Below are positions 25,691-33,931 of a DNA stretch of 64,000 bases, one piece after another. The translations under genes and the position numbers were made by a program. The notes beneath the pieces are model-generated. The model was not told where the DNA came from, did not search any database, and saw only the letters and a list, made by a program, of their open reading frames with translations. The DNA comes from Hymenobacter polaris (GTDB taxonomy: Bacteria > Bacteroidota > Bacteroidia > Cytophagales > Hymenobacteraceae): positions 1,364,001-1,428,000 of the forward strand of contig NZ_JABBGH010000001.1 of NCBI RefSeq assembly GCF_012927305.1, read 5' to 3'. The stretch's first letter is position 1. Each line of letters starts with the position of its first letter.

Positions 25691-25857
25691 GAAGATGTAG
25701 CGATGTGGAAATGAGCAAAAATAGGCGGTCATGCTGAGCATGTCGAAGCATCTCTACCGAACGAGGCCCCAGGGGTATTCTTGCGGCGCGGTAGAGATGC
25801 TTCGGCAGGCTCAGCATGACCGCCTGTTTTTGCTCATTTCCACATCGCTACATCTTC
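25691..25857. repeat. Long hairpin repeat, GTCATGCTGAG family, copy 3
   Basis: The core is a slightly imperfect family arm pair. The inverted symmetry runs at least 45 bp further out on each side (GAAGATGTAGCGATGTGGAA and its complement), giving arms of about 70 bp. It separates convergent genes. Confidence 0.9.
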
Positions 25858-25895
25858 CGCATCTTCACATCTCTACATTCTCCACAGCTACCCAT

Positions 25896-26918
25896 TTATC
25901 GTCCAGGTGTGCCCTGCGCCAGCGTGCGAATGCGGCACACGTAGGTAGTGGCCATGAGGTAGAGCGAGTGGCCGTCGTCGCCCCAGGCGCAGTTGGCCAC
26001 GGTTTCGCCGGGGTCGATGATGCCCAGCAGCTGCCCTAGGGGCGAAATGATGAGCAAGCCGCCGTAGCCGGCCGCGTACACGTTGCCGGCCTGGTCTACT
26101 TTCAGGCCGTCGGGCACTTCCTTGTGGTGGGTGCGCGGCAGGCTACTCATGTCAAAAAAGGGTCTGGGTTTCTCCAGCTTGCCGTTTTTACCCACCTGGT
26201 AGGCTAGGATAACCGGCCGCAGCGAGTCGGCGTTGGACACGTAGAGCGTCTTGCCATCGGGGCTAAATGTCAGGCCGTTGGGATAGGGAATATCCTGCAC
26301 GTCGGCAGACAGCTTACCGTCGGGCGTGCGCCGGAACACCCCGGCAAAGGGCAGCTCGCGCAGGCTGGCTTTCTCTTTTTCGGGCAGGCCGAAGGCGGGG
26401 TCGGTGAGGTAGAGCGTGCCGTTGGGGGCCGCTACCACGTCGTTGGGGCTGTTGAGGCGGTGGCCTTCGTAGTTGTCTACTACGGTGCGCTTGCCGCTTT
26501 TCTGGCTTAGGGGCAGGCTGGCGATGCGGCGGTCGCCGTGCTCGGCCAGCAGCAGGTTGCCGCGCCCGTCCAGGGCCAGGCCGTTGCTGCCGGGCTCCAT
26601 GCTATAGGGCAAGCGGCCGGTGTAGCCGCTGTACTGCAGAAACTTGGTGCGCCCGCTATCGGGCCGCCAGCGGTAGATGGTGCGGCTCTTGGTGTCCGAA
26701 AACAGCAGCATGCTGCTATCGGGCACCCAGAGCGGGCCTTCCACGTGGGCGTGGCCCGAGGACACGATTTCGAGCTTGGCGCCGGGCGCCAGCACTTGGT
26801 CGAGGGCCGGCTGCTTGCGCAGCACCTGGCCGATGGTGGTAAAGCGCTGAGGCGCTTGGCCTAGGGCCGGGCCGGCGGCCAAGGTTAGCAAAGCCAGCGG
26901 AAGCAGGAAAGGGCGCAT
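25896..26918 (-). CDS. SMP-30/gluconolactonase/LRE family protein, exported
   Basis: A 340-residue protein from the ATG at 26918, with a signal peptide (residues 1-21, ending ALG). The rest is a six-bladed beta-propeller of the SMP-30 family: EGPLWVPDSSMLLFSDTKSRTIYRW, the metal-site segment LNSPNDVVAAPNGTLYLTDPAFG, GLTFSPDGKTLYVSN and VPDGLKVDQAGNVYAAGYGG. Members hydrolyse sugar lactones using a divalent cation. It is probably periplasmic. A longer in-frame start would bury the signal peptide and is rejected. Confidence 0.9.
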   Translation of the reverse strand: MRPFLLPLALLTLAAGPALGQAPQRFTTIGQVLRKQPALDQVLAPGAKLEIVSSGHAHVEGPLWVPDSSMLLFSDTKSRTIYRWRPDSGRTKFLQYSGYTGRLPYSMEPGSNGLALDGRGNLLLAEHGDRRIASLPLSQKSGKRTVVDNYEGHRLNSPNDVVAAPNGTLYLTDPAFGLPEKEKASLRELPFAGVFRRTPDGKLSADVQDIPYPNGLTFSPDGKTLYVSNADSLRPVILAYQVGKNGKLEKPRPFFDMSSLPRTHHKEVPDGLKVDQAGNVYAAGYGGLLIISPLGQLLGIIDPGETVANCAWGDDGHSLYLMATTYVCRIRTLAQGTPGR

Positions 26919-27103
26919 AGCGAGGAAAAGGCAGCGGGCAGCAGCAAGTGAAACTCCCTCTCCTACCCGGCACGCGGGCAGAAGGTTGCGCCGCCCGGCT
27001 TGGCCCGGCCGGGCCACTCGCTCGCCACTGGGTTCCAGCTCAACCCTGCCCGGAAGCTGCCCGTAGGCTAGAAGCCAGTGGCTTTTTCCCGCCGCCCGCC
27101 GCC

Positions 27104-28207
27104 ATGCTTTTTCGCTTCCTACTCGCCCCGCTCTGCCTAATGTTACCCTTGCTTACCCCCGCGCAAGACCTCAAAATTCCGCTCGAAGAAGTGGCGCAGA
27201 CCGGCCATTACCAGCCCATTGGGGTGGGTATTTCGCACAAGGGCCGCATTTTTATGACGTTTCCGAAAAAGGAAAATGATAAGAATTACTCGTATGACTA
27301 CGGCCTGGCCGAGCTGGTGAACGGCAAGCGCGTGCCCTACCCCAATGCCCTCTGGAACCAGTGGGACTCGACGCAGGCCCCCACGCGCTTCGTGAACGTG
27401 CAGGCCGCCGTGGTTGATGCCGACGACAATCTCTGGGTGCTCGACCCTAGCAATCCCGACGACCAGGCGCCCGTCATCAGCGGCATTAAGCTCTTGAAAA
27501 TCAACCTAACTACCAATAAGGTGGAGCGCGTGTACCGCTTCGAGGACCTGCCCCGCGAGCGCACCGCCCTCAACGACGTGCGCATCGACCTGAGCCGGCA
27601 GCTGGCCTACCTCTCCGACCCCATGCTGGCGGCGCTGGTGGTGCTCGACTTGCGCACCGGCAAGAGCCGCATTGTGCTGCAGGGCCACCGTAGCACCGCC
27701 GCCGAGCCGGGCTTCGTGCTGCGGCTCGATGGCCAGGAAGTGAAAGACAAAACCGATAAGCCCTTCAGCAGCAATGTCAACGGCATCGCGCTTACTCACG
27801 ACTACCAGTACTTCTACTACCGCGCCATCAACCAAACCAAGCTCTGGCGCATCCGGGCCGAGTACCTGGCCGACGCCAGCTTGAGCCCGGCCGCCCTGGC
27901 CGCCAAGGTGGAGGAAGTGGGCGAAACCGGCGTCAGCCACGGCATGCTGGCCGACCAGGCCGGCAACATCTACCTCTCCGACTCGCCCAATTACGCCGTG
28001 CGCCGCGTGACGCCCCAGGGCCGCCTCGAAACCCTGGTGCACGACCCGCGCCTGAGCTGGCCCGATACCTTCGCCCTCGGCTACGATGGCTACCTCTACC
28101 TCACGGCCACCCAAATCAACCGCGCCCCCAAGTATCACCGCGGCGAAAGCAAGGTCGATTACCCCTTCCGCCTGTATCGCCTCAAGCTGCCCGCCGCCGG
28201 CCAGTAG
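27104..28207 (+). CDS. Major royal jelly protein/Yellow family, exported
   Basis: A 367-residue protein with a signal peptide of about 20 residues (MLFRFLLAPLCLMLPLLTPAQ). The propeller carries the MRJP landmarks GVGISHKGRIFMTFPK, VNVQAAVVDADDNLWVLDPSNP, LNDVRIDLSRQLAYLSDP and VNGIALTHDYQYFYYRA. Bacterial members are periplasmic or secreted proteins of uncertain function, possibly lactonases. It is divergent from the SMP-30-like gene, 185 bp apart, so two propeller proteins may be controlled together. Confidence 0.92.
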   Translation: MLFRFLLAPLCLMLPLLTPAQDLKIPLEEVAQTGHYQPIGVGISHKGRIFMTFPKKENDKNYSYDYGLAELVNGKRVPYPNALWNQWDSTQAPTRFVNVQAAVVDADDNLWVLDPSNPDDQAPVISGIKLLKINLTTNKVERVYRFEDLPRERTALNDVRIDLSRQLAYLSDPMLAALVVLDLRTGKSRIVLQGHRSTAAEPGFVLRLDGQEVKDKTDKPFSSNVNGIALTHDYQYFYYRAINQTKLWRIRAEYLADASLSPAALAAKVEEVGETGVSHGMLADQAGNIYLSDSPNYAVRRVTPQGRLETLVHDPRLSWPDTFALGYDGYLYLTATQINRAPKYHRGESKVDYPFRLYRLKLPAAGQ

Positions 28208-28319
28208 CCTCGGCAGCCCCTAGGGCCCCGGCGCCGGCAAAACAGTAGGGGCCGTAATGGCTAGCGCCTGGTGGCGAGTAAATGCCTATGCCAGCGCTTA
28301 GCTGCTAAACCGCCAGCCC

Positions 28320-29075
28320 ATGCCCACCGCCCCCGACAAACGCTACCTGCGCGAAGAGCTGCGCCCCTGGCAGCAGCAAATGCAGCGGGCACCTTCGCTG
28401 TTCGACCGCCTCACGCACCACGTGCAAGCCCGCCTGAACGGGCTGCTGCCCGAGCGGGTGCACCGTATTATTACGGGCGCTATTCAGCACATGGTGCAGG
28501 GCGTGCTGGCCGGCTCGGGGCTGGTGACGCGCCGGCCGCTGGTGGGCGTGCCCTTTGCCGAGCGCGAGGCAGCGGCCTGGGCCCGCATTAAAGGCTGGCG
28601 GCTGGCGGCCACGGCCGAGGGGGCGGCCACCGGGGCGGGCGGCTTCCTGGTGGGCCTAGCCGATTTTCCGCTGCTGCTCGGCCTCAAGCTAAAGCTGCTA
28701 TTTGAGCTGGCCGCCCTCTACGGCTACGACGCCCGCGACTACACCGAGCGCCTCTACGTGCTGCACGTGCTGCAGCTGGCCTTCAGCAGCCAGCATACGC
28801 GCAACCTCACTTACCAGCGCCTGGCGCACTGGCCCGCCTACCGCGCCACGCTGCCCGCCGATGGTACGGCCTTCGACTGGCGCACCTTCCAGCAGGAGTA
28901 CCGCGACTACCTCGACCTGGCCAAGCTGGCGCAGCTGCTGCCCGTCATTGGCGCGCCCGTCGGGGCCATTGCCAACTACCGCTTGCTGCGCCAGCTGGGC
29001 CGCACCGCCATGAACTGCTACCGCCTGCGCCACCTGGCCGAACTGGAAGCCGCTACGGCTGCGGTAGTGCAGTAG
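28320..29075 (+). CDS. EcsC family protein
   Basis: A 251-residue protein matching EcsC: a basic start, VHRIITGAIQHMVQGVLAGSGLV, a hydrophobic glycine-rich stretch (TAEGAATGAGGFLVGLADFPLLLGLKLKLL), YGYDARDYTERLYVLHVL and a C-terminal LPVIGAPVGAIANYRLLRQLGRTAMNCYRLR. The family is membrane-associated and of unknown mechanism; in Bacillus an EcsC member accompanies an ABC transporter, none of which is seen here. Confidence 0.88.
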   Translation: MPTAPDKRYLREELRPWQQQMQRAPSLFDRLTHHVQARLNGLLPERVHRIITGAIQHMVQGVLAGSGLVTRRPLVGVPFAEREAAAWARIKGWRLAATAEGAATGAGGFLVGLADFPLLLGLKLKLLFELAALYGYDARDYTERLYVLHVLQLAFSSQHTRNLTYQRLAHWPAYRATLPADGTAFDWRTFQQEYRDYLDLAKLAQLLPVIGAPVGAIANYRLLRQLGRTAMNCYRLRHLAELEAATAAVVQ

Positions 29076-29122
29076 GCCCTAGGGGGAGGAAAGAAGAAAA
29101 TGGCGGTCCCGCTGCGCAAAAA

Positions 29123-29229
29123 AGGCCGTCATGCTGAGCCCCGCGAAGCATCTCTACCGCGTAACTAACTTCAAACGTTGGGGTTACTTGCGCGGTAGAG
29201 ATGCTTCGCGGGGCTCAGCATGACGGCCT
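29123..29229. repeat. Long hairpin repeat, GTCATGCTGAG family, copy 4
   Basis: Perfect arms AGGCCGTCATGCTGAGCC... and complement, about 39 bp each, around a 29 bp centre. The variable mid-arm reads CCCCGCGAA here. Lies between convergent genes. Confidence 0.9.
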
Positions 29230-29264
29230 GTACTTCTTATCTATTGCCCTCCTCCCCCTAGGGC

Positions 29265-30254
29265 CTACCAGAGCTGGTGCACCAGCGGCCGGATGCGCTG
29301 GTCGTACACGGCGCGCACGGCGGCCAGCTGCGCGGGCGTGAAGGGCGGCAGCGCCTCGGCCGCCAGGTTAGACGTGAGCTGCTCGGGCCGCGAGGCGCCC
29401 GGAATTACGCAGCTTACTTCCGGAAACGCCAGCACCCAGCGCAGGGCCAGAGGCGCCAGGTTGGGCTGGCCGGGGAAAAGCTGCTTTAGCTCCTCTACGG
29501 CGGCCAGGCCGGTTTCGTAGTCTACGCCCGCGAAGGTTTCGCCCTTGTCAAAGGCCGCGCCCGCGCGGTTGAAGTTGCGGTGGTCGTCGGGCGCGAACTG
29601 GGTTTGGGGCGTGAACTTGCCCGTGAGCAGCCCGCTGGCCAGCGGCACCCGCACAATCAGGCCCACGTCGCGCCGCTGCGCTTCCTGGAACAGCAGCTCG
29701 GCCGGCCGCTGCCGAAACATGTTGAAAATGACCTGGATGGTGGTCACGTTGGGATACTCCAGCGCCTTGAGGCCTTCCTCTACCTTTTCCACGCTCACGC
29801 CCAGGTGCTGAATTTTGCCCTCCTGCTTGAGCTGGTCGAACAGCTCAAAAATCTCGGGGCGGTAGTAGACCTCGGTGGGCGGGCAGTGCAGCTGAATTAA
29901 GTCAATGGTTTCCAGGCCCATATTGCGCAGGCTGTCTTCCACGAAGCCGCGCAGGGCGGCCGGCTGGTAGGCCTCGGCGGTGTGGGGCTGCAAGCGGCGG
30001 CCGCACTTGGTGGCCACGTAGATGCGCTGGCCGGGGTGCTGGCGCACCAGCTGGCCCACCGCCTTCTCGCTCTCGCCGTCGCCGTACACGTCGGCCGTGT
30101 CAATGAAATTGATGCCCGCGTCTACGGCGGCGTTTAGGATGTGGTTGGCCGTGGCGGGGTTGAAGGGCTCGCCCCACTTACCCCCCACCTGCCAGGTGCC
30201 GAGGCTGATTTCGGAAACGGAAAAACCGGTTTTACCCAGGGTACGGTACTGCAT
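29265..30254 (-). CDS. Aldo/keto reductase
   Basis: A 329-residue NADP(H)-dependent aldo/keto reductase. The catalytic tetrad is visible: Asp in FIDTADVYG, Tyr in the same motif, Lys in VATKCGRR and His in IQLHCPP. The C-terminal cofactor segment CVIPGASRPEQL is present. Length is typical of the YajO/Gcy type. Substrate unknown. It is convergent with EcsC and divergent from the DUF3601 gene. Confidence 0.93.
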   Translation of the reverse strand: MQYRTLGKTGFSVSEISLGTWQVGGKWGEPFNPATANHILNAAVDAGINFIDTADVYGDGESEKAVGQLVRQHPGQRIYVATKCGRRLQPHTAEAYQPAALRGFVEDSLRNMGLETIDLIQLHCPPTEVYYRPEIFELFDQLKQEGKIQHLGVSVEKVEEGLKALEYPNVTTIQVIFNMFRQRPAELLFQEAQRRDVGLIVRVPLASGLLTGKFTPQTQFAPDDHRNFNRAGAAFDKGETFAGVDYETGLAAVEELKQLFPGQPNLAPLALRWVLAFPEVSCVIPGASRPEQLTSNLAAEALPPFTPAQLAAVRAVYDQRIRPLVHQLW

Positions 30255-30435
30255 AGAAAAGCGTGTTAGCTGCTACTTGGCCCCACTGCTGCGCGCTGGT
30301 GCCGGGCCTGGTAGTTGCCGGCCAGGCAGCCTTTGCGCAGCTGGGGTGTCTGTTAGCAAAGCGCTGCCCCCGCCTTTTGTTTGGTGGCCCGGCGCGCTGG
30401 CCCTTTCCCTAGCCCCACCCTTCGCCCCCCTCCTC

Positions 30436-30687
30436 ATGGCCGATATTCGCGCCCTTCGGGCCGGCTGCCGCTACCGCGTGGTGCGGGCGTTCACCGACTA
30501 CGACCAGCGCCTACACCCGGTGGGCGAAACCTGGGAGTTTATAGAAACGCACTTCCTGCCCTACGAGGACGGCCTGACGCTGCACGTGCTGCTGCCTAAC
30601 TTACCGGCCGTGTTCCGCCTGCAGTGGCGGCCCGAGGCGCAGGCCGCCATTCTCAACCATTTTACTACTTACGTGGAAGCCTGCTGA
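30436..30687 (+). CDS. DUF3601 domain-containing protein
   Basis: An 83-residue single-domain protein from the ATG at 30436. The pattern L.AG..Y.V..AFTDYD...HPVGE.WEF...HFLPYEDGLTLHV..... fits my memory of the small DUF3601 family. No signal peptide. Function unknown. The reading frame is open upstream to 30022, but that part is antisense to the aldo/keto reductase gene and is not expected to be coding. The next gene starts 16 bp after its stop, so the two are probably co-transcribed. Confidence 0.75.
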   Translation: MADIRALRAGCRYRVVRAFTDYDQRLHPVGETWEFIETHFLPYEDGLTLHVLLPNLPAVFRLQWRPEAQAAILNHFTTYVEAC

Positions 30688-30703
30688 ACGCGGGCGGTTG
30701 CTT

Positions 30704-31159
30704 ATGAAAAACTTATTTCTTGGCGGGCTCTTGCTACTTTTGTTCGTGCTCGGCGCCCCGCGGCCCGCGGCCGCCCAAGGCCCCACCGCCCTCGGCCACA
30801 TTGCGCTCTACGTGGTAGACTTGCAAAAAAGCACCGATTTCTACAAGAATATACTGCTGCTGAGCGAGATACCTGAGCCGTTTAAGGATGGCAAGCACAC
30901 CTGGTTTCGCATTGGGCCGCACGCCCAGCTGCACGTTATTCAGGGCAATAAAGCGCAGGACCACGACATCAATACCCACTTGGCCTTCACCGTGCCCGAC
31001 CTGGCCAAGTTCATGGCTCACCTCGACAAGCTGCACGTGCGCTACGGCAGTTGGAAGGGCGAGGCGGGAAAGTTTACCCCCCGGCCCGACGGCATCAAGC
31101 AGATTTACCTGCAAGACCCCGATAATTTCTGGCTGGAAGTGAACGACGACAAGTTTTAG
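30704..31159 (+). CDS. Exported VOC (glyoxalase/bleomycin resistance) family protein
   Basis: A 151-residue protein with a signal peptide (MKNLFLGGLLLLLFVLGAPRPAAAQ). It carries one VOC module: LGHIALYVVDLQKSTDFYKNILLLSEI, HTWFRIGPHAQLHVIQ, HLAFTVPDLAKFM and a C-terminal IYLQDPDNFWLEVND, which supplies the metal-binding His and Glu positions. Export of a VOC protein is less common than cytosolic forms. An in-frame TTG two codons upstream is not needed. Confidence 0.88.
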   Translation: MKNLFLGGLLLLLFVLGAPRPAAAQGPTALGHIALYVVDLQKSTDFYKNILLLSEIPEPFKDGKHTWFRIGPHAQLHVIQGNKAQDHDINTHLAFTVPDLAKFMAHLDKLHVRYGSWKGEAGKFTPRPDGIKQIYLQDPDNFWLEVNDDKF

Positions 31160-31229
31160 CAGCCGGGGCCCCTAGGGCCCTGGCGCTACCTTTTCGGCGC
31201 GGCTGGGGCCCTAGGGGCGCCGGGCGGCG

Positions 31230-32327
31230 CTACACCGCGTGCAGAATGACGTAGAGCGAGGCGGTCGAAATCACCACCCACAGCACCACGCCCAGCACGT
31301 AGGGCTTGATGCCCACCGACTTCACGACCTTGGCCGAGAGCCCCGCGCCGATGAAGAACAGCGTCACGGTGAGGCCGATTTTGGCCAGGCTCACCATCAC
31401 CGGCCCCACGGGCTTGGCGGCGGGCACGAACGTATTGACCAGCATGGCCAGAATGAAGCCGAAGATGAAATAGGGAATCTTGATTTTCACGCCTTTTTGC
31501 TTGAAAACCAAGGCTGTACCAATGGCCACGGGGATAATCCAGAGAGCGCGGGCCAGCTTCACGGTGGTAGCCACTTCGAGGGCCTGGTTGCCGTAGGCCG
31601 CCGCCGCCCCCACTACCGAGCTAGTATCGTGGATGGCGATGGCGCACCACAGGCCGAACTGGTTCTGGCTCATGTGCAGGGCGTGGCCGATGGGCGGAAA
31701 GGCGAACAGGGCCAGGGCATTGAGCACGAACACCGTGCCCAGGCCCACCGACATCTCCTCGTCTTTGGCCCCCAGCACCGGCCCGATGGCCGCGATGGCC
31801 GAGCCGCCGCAGATGGCGGTGCCGCACGAAATCAGGTGCACCACGTGCCGGCCCAGGCCCAGCCACTTGCCCACGAAGTAGCCCAGGAGAAGCGTGCCGA
31901 AGATGGACACGACCGTGAACAGAATGCCTTCTTTGCCGGCCTGCACCGCCGCGTGCGCGTTCATGCCGAAGCCCAGGCCGATAACCGAAAATTGCAGCAG
32001 CTTGTGAGTGAAGGCCTTGGTGTGGCTGGTGAAGGGGTTGCCCACCGTTTGGGCTAGCAGCAGGCCTAGGGCCAGCGCGATGGGCGGCGAGGCCCAGGGC
32101 GTGAGGCAAAACACCAGAAACAGCCCGAACACCACCTGCCGCAGCGTAAAAGCTTGCCCAAACAGCACGCGCGGCGTGTGCAAGTGGCGGAAAATGCCGG
32201 TAGTATTTACTCCCTCCTCAAGAGCGGCGGCAGCGTGGCTTTGCTCGGCTAGCGTGGCGAAAAGCATCGGCTCGGCACTGTGCTCGGGCTGCAGGGCGGG
32301 GGGCGCGGGAGTGGTAAGGTGGCTCAT
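31230..32327 (-). CDS. YeiH family putative sulfate exporter
   Basis: A 365-residue membrane protein with about ten helices and the Cons_hypoth698 (YeiH) signature: LGLLLAQTVGNPF, LLQFSVIGLGFGMN, SCGTAICGGSAIAAIGPVL, GLWCAIAIHDTSSVVGAA and LFFIGAGLS near the C-terminus. In related bacteria such genes are controlled by a LysR regulator and linked to sulfonate or sulfate handling. A LysR-type gene lies upstream on the same strand at 32812-33744, separated by a giant hairpin. Confidence 0.92.
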   Translation of the reverse strand: MSHLTTPAPPALQPEHSAEPMLFATLAEQSHAAAALEEGVNTTGIFRHLHTPRVLFGQAFTLRQVVFGLFLVFCLTPWASPPIALALGLLLAQTVGNPFTSHTKAFTHKLLQFSVIGLGFGMNAHAAVQAGKEGILFTVVSIFGTLLLGYFVGKWLGLGRHVVHLISCGTAICGGSAIAAIGPVLGAKDEEMSVGLGTVFVLNALALFAFPPIGHALHMSQNQFGLWCAIAIHDTSSVVGAAAAYGNQALEVATTVKLARALWIIPVAIGTALVFKQKGVKIKIPYFIFGFILAMLVNTFVPAAKPVGPVMVSLAKIGLTVTLFFIGAGLSAKVVKSVGIKPYVLGVVLWVVISTASLYVILHAV

Positions 32328-32603
32328 GGGAAGACGTTGTTAACTACAACAAATTTACGCCATTCCCTACCCTCTTGTTTATCTAAACATGTTATGCGCT
32401 ATAACCATAAGCTATACTGAACTTATCCCACCCCGCTGCATCTGCGCCTAACCTGCTGCGCTGCAGCGGGCAGTACCTCGTCGGCGCGCTCCCCGGCCAT
32501 AAGCTACCGGGCCGGGCGCCAGCCCGAAATAGGCGCTTCCCTAACTAGCCACCACTGCGCTCCGCCCCTTCCGCAGGTTATGCCGCTTTGCGCTCAGTCA
32601 ATT
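32328..32603. other. Intergenic region upstream of the YeiH gene
   Basis: 276 bp between the YeiH start and the large hairpin. The first 90 bp are AT-rich (AACAAATTTACGCC, GTTTATCTAAACATG, ATAACCATAAGC) and probably contain the YeiH promoter and LysR-binding site. A short imperfect dyad TTTATCTAAACATGTTATGCGCTATAA is a candidate operator region. No ORF with coding character. Confidence 0.4.
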
Positions 32604-32808
32604 ACTGATGTTACGCAGGGCTTATCGCCCTCTGCGTTGGCCCCACCCCCTAGCCCCCTCCCCTGCGGGGGAGGGGGAACTAGCCTTAGATTCTAATCTA
32701 CTAGCTACTAGCTTTTTAGAGCCAGAAACTAGTTCCCCCTCCCCCACAGGGGAGGGGGCTAGGGGGTGGGGCCGACGCGGAGGGCGATAAGCCCTGCGTA
32801 ACATCAGT
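32604..32808. repeat. Very long inverted repeat (about 80 bp arms)
   Basis: Arms run from ACTGATGTTACGCAGGG to its complement CCCTGCGTAACATCAGT with only about three mismatches. Each arm contains a CCCCACCCCCTAGCCCCCTCCCC stretch split by its partner, plus a local GGGGAGGGGGA hairpin. A 45 bp AT-rich centre separates them. It ends 3 bp downstream of the LysR stop. No transposase is associated. Confidence 0.9.
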
Positions 32809-32811
32809 CAA

Positions 32812-33744
32812 TTAGTCACGCTTTTTACTCTTTGGTGCATAAGTATTGCCTTGGGCCTGGGCAAAACTCCAAAACCGCTGGGCCGGGCGGGGCAGCGGCT
32901 GGCCCTGCACCCACACGGCCTCAAACTGCCGGGGCAGCGCCAGGCCCTGCACGGGCACCGTTTCGAGCAGGCCCGCCGCCAGCTCGCGCGCCAGTGCCTG
33001 CCGCGACACAAACCCTAGGGCCTCGGGGGCCGCTTCGAGGTAGCTTTTGATGGCCTCCGTGCTATCTAGGTAAATGGCTACCGTCAGGTCGGAGAGCTTG
33101 ATTTTGCGCTCGCGCAGGGCCATTTCCAGCACTTCGAGCGTGCCCGAGCCGCGCTCGCGCAGCACCAGCGGGGCCGCCAGGGCCTCGGCTAGCGGCAGGG
33201 GCCGGGGCGGCGGCCCGGCGGGCGTGGCCCGGCGCACGGCCACCAGCTCGTCGGGCAGCAGCAGCTCGTAGTGCAGGTCGCGGTTCTTGGTGCGGCCTTC
33301 CACAAAGCCCAAATCCAGCTCGCCGCGCAGCAGGGCGTCGGCCACGCGCTCGGAGTTGGCGCTGAGCAGGGTGAGCTGCACCTGCGGGTAGCGGGCCTGG
33401 AAGGCGGGCAGCCACCCCGGCAGCACGTACTGGCTGAGGGTGGTGCTGGCCCCTAGGCGCAGGCGGCCGGCGGCTTCTTCGGGGTCGCGCAGGCCGGCCA
33501 GCTGCTCGTCGAGCTGCTGGGCCGAGGTGGCTACGGCCTCGGCGTGGGTTAGCAGCAGGCGGCCGGCCTCGGTGAGGCTCACGCGGTTGCCGCGCCGCTC
33601 CAGCAGGCGCTGGCCGTAGTGCGCCTCCAGCTCGCGGATGTGCTTAGTTACGGCCGGCTGGCTCACGAAAAGCTCCTGCCCGGCCTTGGTGAAGCTCAGG
33701 TGCCGCGCCACGGCCGCGAATACGCGCAATCGAAAATCGGACAT
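32812..33744 (-). CDS. LysR family transcriptional regulator
   Basis: A 310-residue LysR regulator. The N-terminal winged helix is at residues 1-60 (FRLRVFAAVARHLSFTKAGQELFVSQPAVTKHIRELE), followed by a linker helix and the substrate-binding domain with LRLGASTTLSQYVLPGWL and ELDLGFVEGRT. This resembles CysB/CbbR/YeiE-type regulators. It is encoded just upstream of the YeiH exporter on the same strand, and control of that exporter is likely by analogy with YeiE-YeiH pairs. Confidence 0.93.
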   Translation of the reverse strand: MSDFRLRVFAAVARHLSFTKAGQELFVSQPAVTKHIRELEAHYGQRLLERRGNRVSLTEAGRLLLTHAEAVATSAQQLDEQLAGLRDPEEAAGRLRLGASTTLSQYVLPGWLPAFQARYPQVQLTLLSANSERVADALLRGELDLGFVEGRTKNRDLHYELLLPDELVAVRRATPAGPPPRPLPLAEALAAPLVLRERGSGTLEVLEMALRERKIKLSDLTVAIYLDSTEAIKSYLEAAPEALGFVSRQALARELAAGLLETVPVQGLALPRQFEAVWVQGQPLPRPAQRFWSFAQAQGNTYAPKSKKRD

Positions 33745-33807
33745 GCCCGCAAAGGTCGGCGGCGGGCTGGGTAGGCTGCCGGCTGGCGAAGGCGCTCAAG
33801 AAAAAAA

Positions 33808-33894
33808 GCGGTCATGCTGAGCGCAGTCGAAGCATCTCTACCGAACGTTACCCTAGGGGCGCGGTAGAGATGCTTCGGCAAGCTCAGCAGGACG
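33808..33894. repeat. Long hairpin repeat, GTCATGCTGAG family, copy 5 (degenerate)
   Basis: Left arm GCGGTCATGCTGAGCG...GAAGCATCTCTACCG, right arm with several mismatches (AGCTCAGCAGGACGT). The loop contains CCCTAGGGG. It lies between two minus-strand genes, downstream of DUF4249 direction start region and upstream of LysR. Confidence 0.85.
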
Positions 33895-33931
33895 TTCTTG
33901 TTTCCTTTATAATCAAGCCCCTGTTACTTCC

